Of a stretch of 57,500 nucleotides of DNA, positions 1 through 11,800 are shown one piece after another; the first letter of the stretch is position 1; every line of letters begins with the position of its first letter. The notes below the pieces were generated by a model. That model was not told the DNA's origin, did no database searches, and was given only the letters and a program-made list of their open reading frames with translations. The DNA lies in the NCBI GenBank assembly GCA_018398765.1, contig JAHBMJ010005736.1:1-57500 (forward strand), read 5' to 3'. The DNA comes from Chromera velia (Eukaryota > Sar > Chromeraceae). A program made the translations under genes and the position numbers.

Positions 1-24
1 CCCCCCCCCCCCCCCCCCCCCCCC
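1..24. repeat. poly-C run at window edge
   Basis: The window opens with 24 consecutive C residues followed by a short (GA)n tract. This looks like a homopolymer at a contig edge or gap and may be partly an assembly product. A telomere unit is not visible. Confidence 0.7.
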
Positions 25-352
25 ACAAACACAGAGAGAGAGAGAGAGGTTTTCCCATTCCTTCAGTCTCTTTGTTTTGTCCGGAATTCCTTCTCTGGGC
101 CTTTCTCCTTCCCCTGCTCCGCTTTTCCGACCCATTCCCCCGTCACTCATTCTTTCCTCCTGCGGCATCAGGCTCTTCTTTTGCTCGTCTCATTTTTCTC
201 TCTCGCGTTCTTGAGTCTAACAGCTAAGCACACAGCTAATACGTTGGATCGATCTTTTCAAAGAGCAATAATCCCAGCAGCAAAGCACACACCTCTCGAC
301 CAATTATCATGAAACAAATACAGAACCGCTACGCAACGTAGGCAGACCTCAC

Positions 353-1746
353 CTCAACAAGCCGGTTGTACCCATCGGGGATGTACGGCATGCACGCGCG
401 TGCGGTGAAGGACGAGACTGCATCCTCCAGTTTGTCCACCACCGGCTTCGTCTTCACTGTGTTCATGATGGCGAGCAACTTGTCGCAGGGGTAGCGCTCG
501 TGGGTCTCGCGCTTCCCGCTGCCGAACCACCTGAAGATACAAGAAGCCAGCATTCACACACAGTCAGTGTGTGTGTGTGTGTGTGTGTGTGCAATCATAC
601 GCACAGAAAAGGAGACCAGACTTTCTCGGATACCAATTCGGACCTACGCAGGAACTTCTGCTGTTTATAATCGCGGCTTGAGCAAGGAAGTGTAGAATGA
701 AGGAAAGGAGACAGTACAGCGAAGCTGAGTGGAGCTCTGAATGCAGTGAAGGGAAGGGAAGGAGAGTGTCGACAGAGCCAAGCACGACAGGGAACGATTG
801 ACAGAAGAACGCCTCAAAAGGCTGGAGTGTCGAGACCCAACAGATAAAAGTGGGAGGACGCAGCCTGCCAGAGGCATGCAGGGGGGAGACTCAGGGGAAA
901 AGGCCAGAAGGAAATCTAGGCCGAAGAAGGAGGCAGGCTCCATTCGAAAATGAGAAGTGGATCGAGAGAGGAAGAATGACGAGGGAGGCGAGAAGACGGC
1001 AGAGGAGACAAAAAAAAAACAGCGACTGTCAAGGGGGAAAGAAGGCTTCACAAAACGAGGGAAAGAGGATGCAGAAACAAAAGAAAGAAGTAAAAGGGAG
1101 ACGGATGGAGGGATGAAGACCAGGAACGGGGAGCTGGAAGGTATGGGATGGGAGGCAGAGGGCGCAAGGCGGGAGAGTCTGAGAGGCAGTAAACCCTTCA
1201 ATAGAAAAGAGGGTGGGGGGCTAAAAGGAGAAGTGGAGAGGTCGAAGAAATTCGTAGAGCAGTGCAGGACTGCATACTCACCACAGGCAAGCGAGGTGGT
1301 CATTTTCGTCGCTTGTGATTTGAAGAAATCTGATTGGATCCTCCTTGGGGAGGTCAGCGAAGAGAACCACGTTGTCTCCTTCCACTTTCTTGTGGACTGA
1401 GAACGCAAAAGAGGGGCAGCATGAATCTGGAAAAAAGAGTCTGAATCCAGAAAACAAAAAGGAGAAGGAAGCAGTGGCAGGTAGTGGCAGCCTGCGGCGG
1501 AGGAACTGACTAGGGGGTGGAAAGAAGTACAAGAAGCTTGTATGGAATGGAGACGGCGAAAAATATCCACAAGAAACCCGTCCACCAAAAAAAGCAAACG
1601 GCAGTCCCAGCCCTTCCACCCCATAAAACTCCACCGGACTTACGGGGGGCCTCCATGATACATCCCTTCAGTCTCTTCTCCAGGCCATCATTATCCTGAA
1701 CGGAAATGCGCATGAAGCCGCAGAAAGGCAGTTCCTTCTTCGCCAT
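353..1746 (-). CDS. unrecognised conserved-looking protein, 5' part, three exons
   Basis: Three exons join in phase on the minus strand: 1644-1746 (starts MAKKELPFCGF), 1282-1396 and 353-530. Donors are GTAAGT, GTGAGT and GTGAGG, and acceptors are TCAG. The 132 residues read as a folded protein with alternating hydrophobic segments (VVLFADLPKEDPIRFLQI, LACLWWFGSGKRETHERY, MPYIPDGYNRLVE) and no low complexity. I do not recognise the family and see no signal peptide or membrane segment. The donor after 353 implies at least one more exon. A short possible last exon lies near 150-230, reading LLDSRTRE to a TGA, but its splice site is weak, so the gene may instead continue past the edge. ATG 1746 is chosen because the frame is open from it and the upstream DNA is promoter-like. 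Confidence 0.6.
571..592. repeat. (GT)n microsatellite
   Basis: About eleven GT units lie just outside exon 3 of the leftmost gene, within its intron. Confidence 0.9.
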
Positions 1747-2297
1747 TTTTGAGGTTTTGCAGGCGTTTCGATCAAGCTTTTAGAAGGGCAGACACACTCA
1801 AGAAATCGAAGGTGGATCGGACGTGTAGCAGAATGAAGCAGAGACGCCTTTTAATTGCAAAACAGAGAGACGGTGTCATGACAATGACAGCAGCTGGGAC
1901 TCAGGACAGATCGAGAATAGCAGAGATTGACGGAGAATCAGAATGGATCAGATTATTGCACGGACATTGAAAGTGGCCCCGGAAAGCGAAGCGTGCATGG
2001 GGCACTTTAAAATACGCGCGCCCTTAGCCGCCGCTTTTCCCGCGCGCGCACGCGCACGCGTGCACACTGCGGGCGCGCGGCATCGCGTGCGTCACTGAGA
2101 TTTCAGCGTCTGCATGACAAGTTGGACTCACTTGGATTCCAGTGCATTGAAATGACATTTCTGTGTGGAAATGACTCTCTGCATCTCTGTGCGGAGTCAC
2201 TGTTCCGTGCTGACGATGACGTGCACGAGGTCGTACTCATGGTGGAAAAATCTCCACGAAACTTCCCGGCGAAAAGGACAAGTGGAGTGACTTGAGA
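1747..2297. promoter_or_regulatory. divergent promoter region with alternating GC tract
   Basis: This 551-bp interval separates the start of the minus-strand gene at 1746 from the plus-strand start at 2298. Its middle (about 2011-2092) is rich in CGCG and GCGCAC alternating purine-pyrimidine sequence, including a CGCGCGCGCACGCGCACGCG run. No TATA box is evident. The only coding-like minus-strand sequence here (about 2130-2280) carries an in-frame stop. The promoter role is inferred from position. Confidence 0.45.
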
Positions 2298-3041
2298 ATG
2301 AACCGAAATTTTGGAGGAGGCAACCGGTTTGCCGTCCTGAGTCAACCTGCAGGGGGTGCAGGTGTTGCGGCAAACGACCCCAAAAAGGCCCTCACAGACT
2401 TTTCTGTTCCCGGAACTTGGCCGCTCTCTCAAGTCGGAACAGGACCTCCGAACTTTCCGGACCCAAGTAATCAGAACCTTCTTCCCCAGGGTCAGTCGAT
2501 CAGGTTCTGAAAATCTTCTTCTTGATTTTCGCGATTTCCGTCTCGTCTAGATAGCTGACCTTATTCTCTTTCTGTTCATCGGGAAGGGCACAGAGTGTGA
2601 ATGATTTGGGAAAGACAGGAGCAACTAATTTGGGCAAGCGTGGAGTGTCTCCCTTCACTTTCTTGATGAAACGGACTGCAATGCAGAAAATGATACTGAG
2701 TGGTCCTATGTATGTAGACGGATAGGGAATAGTTCCGCACACGTAGGGAAATTTTCTGCTAGCAGCACTGATGAAGTGGTCCAGGAAAGGAGTTCGTCAG
2801 GAAAGAAAGATCATCGGTCGAATCAACAATTTGATCAACAGAGTGAGTGAGCGACAAAGGAGGGGATTTGGGGCGGATGCGCATGAGAGGTGCAGCGAGA
2901 GGGCGTGTCACTGACCAGCTTGCCGGCTGGGTCAAGGAGCCAATGTGCTAGCCAGTGAGATGGTGAGGAGGGAGAGCACAAGCGAATGAATGATGAATTT
3001 GGCGCGTCTGGTGTGTGTGCGTGTGTGCGTGTGTGTGTGTG

Positions 3042-3082
<41 letters not shown>

Positions 3083-3539
3083 GCGTGTGTGTGCGCGCGC
3101 GCGCGCGCGTGTGTGTGTGTGTGGTTGTGTACGTGCGTGTGTGCGTGTGCAGGCGAGTTCAGCCCCGAAGAAGTGCGATGGGAGCTATCGAGGGTTCCCC
3201 AGAACCAGTGGGGAGTGCAGTGGAAAAATCTCGTGTCAGTCAGTCAGTCAGTCAGTCAGTCAGTGAATGAGAGGGTGAGCGAGGTGTCAGTGACTGTGAG
3301 GCTGAGTGACGGAGTGAGTGAGGGAGAGTTAGCAACTGCTATGGATGGGTGAGCCAGTGAGTGAGTAAGCAAATGAGTGGGTGAGTGGGTGGGCAAGGGA
3401 GCGAGCGAGGGAGAGAGAGAGAGAGGTGATCGGTGAATGGAGCGTTTCCCCCTTTTGCCTCTTTGCCTGCATTGGTTCCTTTTTTCTTCTTCTCTTTCCT
3501 CATAGCTTTTGCGTCTCTTCTTCTCTCTCTCTCTCTCTC

Positions 3540-3570
<31 letters not shown>

Positions 3571-3886
3571 CCTTGTGTATGGGTCCGTTCAGTGACATGC
3601 AAGCCCAGAAGATCCGGCAGGTCCACCCTCAGCTCACCCTTGGACCTCAATTTTCAGCAATGGGCGGAGGCCAGTTTCTGCGTCCTTCCTTTTCTCTTCA
3701 TGCCTTTGATTGCGACTTCGTGACTTCATCTGGCTGGGTCGCCTTTTGACGCACGCAGAGATAAAGAGGAAGAGGGAAAGTAGGGCCTTGTTTTGCGGTG
3801 CTGTGGGATGGCCCCTTTTGTGATGGAGAAGGAGGCTGGCAGGCCCAGGCGGCTTTGGGGGCGCTGGTGGAGCCAAAGGGGAATAC

Positions 3887-3917
<31 letters not shown>

Positions 3918-6605
3918 CCGCTCCCTCTCTAGAAGAGTATATCTGTTGGTGCCGCTCTCTCTCTTCGCCTGTCTCTCCGTCCGTCCGTCCGTCTGTCTTT
4001 CTTTTCGTCTGTTGTGTTCATGAAGAAAAGAGGGAGAAGAAGAAGAAACATATAGTCTGTCTGTCCGTCTGTCTGTCTTTCTTTTCGTCTGTTGTGTTCA
4101 TGAAGAAAAAGAGGGAGAAGAAGAAGAAACATATAGTCTGTCTGTCTGTCTGTCTGTCTGTGTGCCTGCCTGAGTGCCTGTCTGTCCGTGTGTGTCTCTT
4201 GTGTCTGTTCTGCACCTGAAAAGGAAAAGAGAGGAAAAAGAAAGATCATTTTGTGTGTCTGTTGTATTTGCCATGAATCCTATCGTCTCCGTGTGTCTCG
4301 ATCTGTTTGTATGTGAGAGAAAACGGAAGAGAGAGAATGGGGGTGGTCAGAAAAAAAGGAGAGTTCTCACACTAGTGCAAGCCATTGATAGTTCATCGGT
4401 ATTTTCCTTCTTTTTGGAAGGACAACGTTTCTCTCTTCTCAGTGGAGCCTTCCTTCTTCTGGCTTCACTGTTGCTGCGCTTTGGCTGACTTCCTCTAGCT
4501 CTCTCTCTGTCTGCTCGTCTCTCTGTTTGGCCTTGCAGGTGGAGGATTCGGCGGTGCAGCAGTTGCGTATCCTTTCGCGGCAGGCGCAGGAAGGGGAGGT
4601 GGTGGTCTTCCCTCAAATCCTTTTGGGGGCGATGGGGGGTCTGCAAGTGTGAGTCGACTCCCTTGCCCGTTTGTGTCTCGGTTGCGCATGCATGCATGCA
4701 TGCATGCATGGATGTTCTGTTGGTTTCTACATGCAGGGACTTTTTCGTTGTCGTCGCATTTTCTTTCAACATCCCTTCCCGCTAGCTACTTGCGTTTACT
4801 TTCATACAGAATTGCTCTCTGTATGAAAAAGAATTCTGTATGAAAATAAACGCTTTCACCATCCACTGCGCGTGCCCCCTTCCCGCTAGCTACTTGCGTT
4901 TACTTTCATACAGAATTGCTCTCTGTATGAAAAAGAATTCTGTATGAAAATAAACGCTTTCAACATCCACTGCGCGTGCTCCCTTCCCGCTAGCTACTTG
5001 CGTTTACTTTCATACAGAATTGCTCTCTGTATGAAAAAGAATTCTATATGAAAATAAACGCTTTCAACATCCACTGCACTTCTTCCCTTCCCGCTAGCTA
5101 CTCATGTTCTCCGGTGTCGGCTCCTTTCTTTCCACCCAACTCAGTCCGTCTGTCTCTGTCTGTGTGTCCGTTCGTTTCTGTGTGTATGTGCGTGCATATG
5201 TGAGTGAGGGTGTGTACTTGTGTGTAAGCTTTCGTGCTCGCACTCACAGCTCCCGCTTTGGACCTTCAACCATCTGACACTGCGCAAAACAGGAAACTCT
5301 TTCATACAGTCTTTTGCTTCTTTCCTTTTCCTCCCCTTCTCTGCCCTTCCCCGCCTGCCTCAAAAGAACATACCGCCTTTGGTATTGCCCCCTTGCCTCT
5401 GTATCACCCAACTAAGCCTCTCTCTCCTCTCTGTTGACTGCCTGCCAAATTCTCAGATCACAGCGCTCCCCCTCCCTGTCCAGATAATGACGAACGCATG
5501 TCCAAGCTGATCTTTCTCTTCTCTTTTCTCTTCTTTTCTTTTCCTTTGCTTTCAGGGAGTTCCTCCAGGTGCCGGGCTGATCTCAATGGGGTCCCAGCCA
5601 GTCAACCCCTTTGGAGGGGGGGTGGGCTTGCAATCGCAGGCCACTGCATTCGGTCAGCAGCAGCAGCAGCCGCAGCAGGCTTTCGGAGCCGGACGGGGGG
5701 GGGCGATCGCTTTTGGTGGCGGCGGTGCGGGTCCAGCTGCTGCATCGGCTGGGCCTTTCGGGGCGGGGGGCGGCAACGCTGCTTTACCGGCTAATCCTTT
5801 CAGTGGCGGCGGCCTCGCAGGTCCCTCTCCCGGGGGCGTCTCTCCAAATCCGTGGGGGAACTCCCAGGCTCAGGCTGTCCCTCTGCAGCCTCAGCAGTTT
5901 CAAAATACCCCCTCATTCGCTACTGGACCATCGCAGCATGTTCAGCAACCGCAACAGCCTGGAGGAATGGGAGCAGGGGCAGGAGGAGTACAGCAACCGC
6001 AACCGCAGCAGCAGCAGCAGCCCGCCTCAGTCCAACGGTTTTCGACGGCACCACCCCCACGGGCGGTTGAGACAACGGTCGGGGGGACGGGCGAGCACGC
6101 TTTGGTGCTTCCCGTTGAGCCGCAGACTGTCGATGCTCAAGTGGCAAAGGGAGTCCCTCAAGCTCTGGCTAAAATCGGGTACACTGCTTTCATGCTGACT
6201 GCCCACCAAGCTCCAGGCTTTGACGTAAGCAGCGGGGAAGAGAGAAGAAGGGTGAAGACAGTCATTCTTGTGGTTTTTTTGCTGTCATACTTTCATCCCT
6301 CCTGTGAGTGTTCGTTCATCTGTACCCGTACAGAAAGGAAGATCGGGGGGGAAGTTGAAGGCACTAACGAGTGTGAAAGTCAACTGGCAAGTCTCGGAAG
6401 TGAATGACTGCTTCTCGATGTGGCCCTGTCTCTTGCTGTGCGTGTATGCTTCCGTTTGTTATCTGGGTTGGCGGATGAAATGGATCTCGTTTCTCTCCAT
6501 CTCGGTGTGCATGCTGGCTCCGAGGGCATTTCCTGCTTTGGTTCCCTTCTTCACCCTTTCTTTGCCCTTTGCTTCGAACTCGAAATATGCATTACAGACA
6601 GGCGC

Positions 6606-6655
<50 letters not shown>

Positions 6656-6754
6656 CCAGATCTTTGTGTATGTGTGTTTCAATGTGGCCCTTCGATGCAG
6701 TATGGGCAAGTTCCGGAGCTGCCGCCAGTTCTGCCTAATGTTTGGCCACGGTAA
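2298..6754 (+). CDS. Gly/Gln-rich protein with NPF motifs (endocytic-adaptor-like, tentative)
   Basis: Solid exons are 4539-4648, 5556-6224, 6334-6399 and 6701-6754, which join in phase with GTGAGT, GTAAGC and GTGAAT donors and (T)CAG acceptors. They encode Gly-rich FGG repeats, NPF motifs ([24 protein letters not shown]), an NPW and poly-Gln stretches. The C-terminal part (residues [20 protein letters not shown], then [20 protein letters not shown]) looks folded. NPF tripeptides are known ligands of EH domains in endocytosis, but no ENTH or ANTH domain is visible, so function stays open. Weaker 5' exons fitting phase are 2298-2503 ([11 protein letters not shown] start), one starting at 3588 ([13 protein letters not shown]) and a 24-nt exon 3843-3866. 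The stop TAA at 6752 overlaps an AATAAA signal. Confidence 0.55.
3010..3153. repeat. (GT)n/(GC)n microsatellite
   Basis: A long GTGTGT array is interrupted by GC dinucleotides. It lies in the first long intron of the modelled NPF gene. Open frames through it (Cys-Val repeats) are artefacts. Confidence 0.9.
3235..3266. repeat. (GTCA)n microsatellite
   Basis: Eight or so GTCA units are followed by degenerate GTGA repeats to about 3400. They are intronic in the NPF gene model. Confidence 0.85.
3990..4150. repeat. 81-bp tandem duplication flanked by (CTGT)n
   Basis: The block containing TTCATGAAGAAAA, GGGAGAAGAAGAAG and CATATAGTCTGTC occurs twice, with starts 81 bp apart (about 4018 and 4099). 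It is embedded in CTGT microsatellite sequence within an intron. Confidence 0.85.
4773..5100. repeat. 104-bp tandem repeat with internal hairpin
   Basis: Units begin at 4773, 4877, 4981 and 5085 (CCCTTCCCGCTAGC), giving three full copies and a partial fourth at an exact 104-bp period. Each full unit contains the inverted pair CATACAGAATT / AATTCTGTATG about 18 bp apart, able to form a perfect 11-bp stem; copy 3 has one mismatch (ATTCTATATG). The array is intronic, between exons 4539-4648 and 5556-6224 of the NPF gene. Confidence 0.92.
6601..6653. repeat. (GC)n(GT)n microsatellite
   Basis: A GCGC run passes directly into a GTGT run. It sits in the last intron of the NPF gene, some 50 bp before its terminal exon. 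Confidence 0.9.
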
Positions 6755-8860
6755 TAAAAAATATGATGGCGAAACTATCGTCGTGTACAATTCACTGTAA
6801 CAGTCGCCGTTTCAATGGTGACGTCGTGCGAGTTCAAGTTGACGTCTAGGTTGGCGTACAGAGGCCCTGTCAGAGGGACCTAAGCTATCAACAGAGGCGT
6901 ACATTTCTATCAGATTCTCTGACACTAGGATTCTCAATGTGTCATAAATTCTATGTTAGATTCTACGTTTTGTTTTAGCTTAAGGTCCTAGTAAGTTCCT
7001 ACAGAATACCTGGTAGAATACACTATAATATATAGATTTTGATCGTTCAAGTTTTTTATCTGACAGATTCGTATAGTACGACGTATACAAATACAATTTT
7101 TTAGATAATTAAAAAAAAAAAATGACTTTAAGTTTTCTCAGCTTTTTTTTTTACAGCCTAGTTTAATTCTCGTAAATAAAGTTATATAGGGTGATAATAG
7201 TGATAAATCATAATTGTGTGATATTTACAGACCATGCATGCGGTATAGACATGCAGAGTATAGTATAACATGACCATCATCATATACGCCATCGCCATCG
7301 GCCTATGTGTAGGCGTCTAGCGCTCACTAAGTTCTGTCAGGTCACATTAAACATGCAAGGCAGAATCTACTATAATAAGAACAATAAGAATGACTAATGC
7401 AAGCGTAGATGCAAGCCGTCCCCCAGCAGTGGACCTTGGGACAAACACGGAAGCTAGTCCGGAAGTTGGGCCGGAACATAAATCGTCATCCTAATCCTAA
7501 TAGAAACATGATAACTACACTACTACTAGTAACACTAGTGATTACAATATATATACATACATGGTGATAGACACGTGTAGAGACATGTGTAACATGTAAG
7601 TTAAAAAAACAGTGAAAATCTATCATGCATGACATTATACGATTGTATATGCATGATTCCAACGGTGTTTTTGTTTTCTTTTCTTTTTTGCTGAGCAGTT
7701 TTTAACAGAGTCGTAACTCATTTAATTTGCTTGACTTCAAGTAATCTCTACACAGGAACTTCGACCACTTGCGATGGAACACACTCAAGATTCAATGCAA
7801 CTGCTAGTGCAACTGTGCGGATTGCTCCAAGAACTCACTGGCAAGCAGAGACCGGTCTGAACAGTCGGAGGACTGAATGTGCAGATCAGATCTGGATGTC
7901 TAATTAATGTCCCAGATCAGCGTGCGATTTGACAAACAATTCTGGAATGAACAGGGATGCCAAATGACAAATGTTGCAATCAAGTAGGGACCCTTGGTCA
8001 AGAGCATCGCGCACATATATCTGTCATCGCTGACGGACGTTCCGTCGTTCCGTCCGTCTATGTGTCTGTCTGTCTGTCTGTCTGTCTACCTGTTTGAACG
8101 TGTTTCTACTTCCTTGTCTATGTGGTCTCTTTCTCGATTCGTCAATGTCCCTCTCTCTGTGCCCCCATTCCCTTTGATTCATGGATTGATTTGCAGTCGG
8201 TTGACAGATTTTCCTCTGATGAAGAGGGCAGAAAGGACTTTAAGAGGAAGAAACGGGAAATGAGTCTTGGTTAGAAATCAGGGCCCAGGACTCCTTCCTT
8301 TCCTTCTTTCCCTGTCCTCTCAAACAGCTGGGGGTTGCGCGAGAGGTACACAGCTTGCCTCTCTTCTTTTCACCATCATTTCACGACTCCTGAACAGTGC
8401 AGAGCAGTGCAAGGAGAGGACAAGACAAATCTACGTGTGTGTTGTTGGTGAAGAGCAGTGTGTGTGTTGGGGTAAGAGAGACGGGAGAGGAGAGCATCAG
8501 TTGAGGCAACACGAAGGCCGGGTCTTGAGAGCGAAGAGGGACGGACGCCTTGCAAAGAGTCTAAACAGAGCTAGAGGAAAAAAGTATTTGATTTTGAGCC
8601 CAATCCAATGAATCAGAATGACAAATGGCTGCGTCTAGTACGGGACAAAAGACCTCGAGGCCCCACGCGATGAGTGAGAAGGAGGGGACGGAAAGCTCCT
8701 CCAAGAAAGAAATGAGCAGGCAAACGAAAAGGGACACCAGAACAGACTGAAGGAAGGGAGAAGAAGAGAGACCGAAGGGAGAAGACAGGACTTTTGTCCT
8801 TCTCACTTCTGCTTTCTGACGCGGTTGCTTGACCCCACACCTCATCCCTTCCTTCATTCT
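6755..8860. other. gene-free intergenic interval
   Basis: From 6760 to about 7980 the DNA is AT-rich with poly-A/T runs, stop-dense in all frames, and contains a dispersed repeat near 7273-7324. From 8040 there is a short (CTGT)n tract, then mixed sequence to the stop of the next minus-strand gene. I see no convincing exon; open frames here lack folded-protein character. Confidence 0.6.
7273..7324 (+). repeat. dispersed repeat copy A
   Basis: The segment CATCATCATATACGCCATCG...GGCGTCTAGCGCTC recurs in reverse complement at 54129-54180 with a few differences. The CAT/ATG triplet run at one end is reminiscent of a retroelement tail, which is inference. Confidence 0.65.
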
Positions 8861-11800
8861 TCAATCGTCTTCGTCATAGTCCTCCTCGTCTTCGTCTTCT
8901 TCCTCCTCCTCTTCTGACTCGGAGGACGCGGAGTCAGCAGACGATTCTTCTTCTTCTTCTTCTTCCTCTTCTTCACTTTCATCTTCCCCTCCCTTCTTCT
9001 TCTCATTCAGCGATCCATCCTCACTCTCGGAGTCGGCCACACTCTCCTTCGCGTCGTCATCGGCAGAATCCAGAGCTGCCGCTTCCTCTTCTTTCTCTTG
9101 CTCTTCCTCTTTCTTCTTCCTCCCTCCCGCCTTCTCCTGCCCAACGTTTCCCCTTCCAGGATGCACAGCTGCTTGGGCTTTTGCCTTCGCCGCCTTCGGA
9201 TTCGAGGGGGGGCCCTTCGAAGCCGTCGCGTTTGCTTTCTTCGAGGTGGCCTTTGCAGCCCCTCCTCCCCTTCCGTTCTTTCCCTCTGCAACTTCTTCTG
9301 CTCCGGTTACCCTCCTCTTTGCTTTGTTCTTGTCCTCCTCCAGCTCTGCAATCGCTCCTCTCTCTCTCTTCCCGGCAGGAGCAGGAGCTGCAGGGGGGGC
9401 GGCTTTGGGGGCTTTGCCCTTGCTGGCACCCTTCTCCTTCTCCTTCTCGACAGCTGGAGGGGGGGCCTGAATGGAAGAGGAAAGAATGAAGGGAAGAGAA
9501 GAGGAGAGTGAAGCCCGCCCGTTGAAAGCACGAGCGAGGGAAAGAAGGAAAGCGAGGAGACCAGGGGCAGGCCGTCTAACAGGCTGAGAGAGACACTGCG
9601 GATTTTCAACCAACGGCAGTGATCGAGAGGATATGACAGCACTCGGAATGTCATGTGGAGAAACAAGGAAGGAAGGAAGGAAAAAAAGAATGCATGCCGA
9701 CTCTCGAATGATGCAGACTGTCGAGAGCCGGAGGGAGATAAATGAGGCAGAGAAAAACAAGACGGGATTTGAGGGTCTTTCTCTGATTCGGATTCTTGCA
9801 GGGCGTAGCATGTCACCTTCAATGTCCGCGGAAAGAGTATTTTGGGCGCATGTCAAAGGAAAGGTGGGTCTCTTGGGGAATGCGTCCAGAACCTTCTGTA
9901 AATTCCTTTCTGAATTCAACGAAGAATCGACTGACTGTTGGTCAGACCGACCTGTTTTTTCGGCCCTCCCTTGTCCAAAAGCTTCTTTTTCTGCTTTTCC
10001 CCAGCTCCAGCCAGGCCGTCTTCTTCCTTCGTCAATTTCTCTCTCTCTGCCGCAGACAAAATCAAAAAAGGCTCAAGAGGAACCCGGGAGCCCTCTCTGC
10101 ATGCATCAGTGACAGAGAGAGAACAAGAGGAAAGGGGACTGCAGTGGGGAAGCGGGGACTTTCGCACATAATCCAGAGCTGGGAAACTCGCTCGATCGAA
10201 AGGATGATTGCAGACAGACAGACAGACAGACAGACAAACGGAGAGCAGAAAAAGGAGAGAAAAAGGAAAAGTGACACGTTCTGACGGAATCAGTGCCCTC
10301 CGCACTGTCGCCCGGCTGCTTTCCCCCCTTCTCTTCCGTTGACTCTGCTTCACTGAATCAACTGGCGAACCATAAACGCTTTTCGGCTTTCTCCCCGCCT
10401 GTACACTCCCACACCTTTCCGAACTGACTCACTCACTCACTCACTCACTTGATGCAGTTGATGATCCACAGAGGAGATACGATCTTCTCCTTCTGTTCCT
10501 TCAGGAGCGAGGCGGCACTGCAGAAACGAGAAAGAAAAAACAAAAGATAAAACAGCGAATGCGTGACGGGAAACCAATTGCAAATACACTCCTGTGAATT
10601 CCACGAGTGCGACCTCAACCCCTTGCCCCGACAGATCTCTCTGGCGGAATCCCTTTTCTTCACCCTCTCCTTTCCTTTCTTTGAAGCCGGCCCTCCCTTC
10701 CTTCACTCCCTCCTGACTCACTCTGGATCCCCCTTGGCGGCCTCCATTCCTTTCTTGGCTGCCTTCCTTGCTGAGATGAGGTCTACACACACGACAACAT
10801 CCTCAAAGAGGCCGTGAGAAGACGTGGAGACAGAGGCCCCGAGGAGACGGGCCTGCAGGCAGAGAGAGAAGCGGCACAAGAGGGAAAGGGTGAGAAAAAA
10901 AAAAAACAAAAATGCAGGAGAATCACAAGTTCACCCAGAGAGCTTGAGACCTCTTGCTGGAAATAGTCGAAGAGGGACAACGGCAGACTGAAAAAGTCTC
11001 CTCTCTCTCTCTGTCCATACAGACTCGTCAGGGAGGGCCACTGCATGTAAGTTTGCGATCGGATTCGAATAGAAGGGAGTGCGATGGATCATCCTAGCTG
11101 CGCGTCTTTTGTTCTTTCCCTCCACTGCGTGCTCTTTCTGTTTACTCTATTGACACCCGATGTACTCACACCCCCACTGAGTGACGGACCAATTCGAGGG
11201 ACAGTTTGGGTGAGAGCGTCTCGTGGGCCGTGAACGTGTCCGGCTCTTCCACGACGCTGACAGAGGATCCCTTGAAAAGGGAGGACAGCAGAGCCCGTCG
11301 CTCAGAGGCAGAAGAAAAATTCGGGTGTTCATGCTCACTCTCGAGGGGCCACCCCTGCAAGCAAGGAGAAGAGAAAAGGCTCTCTCTGCAGAGTCACTCA
11401 CAGGAAATTAAGCGACAGTTCTCTTGTCTCGCAGGCTTCGGGCACTTGTTGTCTTCCTGATTTCCGCAAAGTGAACAAACACGCATAAGTGTATGCAAAA
11501 AAAGGGCAATTTCAGAAAAGAGAGAAGAAAGACCCATGCACTCACTCACTGCGCCCAGGCAGGCCCACCTGTGCATCAATCGCTGCCGTGAGATAAGAAG
11601 GCGAGAGAATGAAGGCACCCGATGCAAGAGCCACCAGCATCTGCAAGCAGGAGACGAGACGTTTTCTCCGAAGCCATGAAAAGGGGACTAGGAGACGATT
11701 AGAAATCGTGAATCTGAATGGAAAGAGGGGGCGTGAATTGGCTTGTCGGTCTTCTTTACTCATGCAGATGCTATAGATTAAGCGTCAACGAAAAGGAGAA

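Noticed and set aside
2103-2742. Minus-strand coding-like pieces ending FNALESK and KKKIF
   Set aside because: An in-frame stop interrupts the first, splice sites do not link them, and they overlap the divergent promoter and proposed plus-strand exon. Could be a gene relic.
2986-3352. Cys/Val-rich open frames
   Set aside because: Produced by the (GT)n and (GTCA)n arrays.
9098-9511. Plus-strand Leu/Ser-rich frames opposite the BRCT gene tail
   Set aside because: Antisense shadows of Lys/Glu-rich minus-strand exons; the same applies to 13641-14744.
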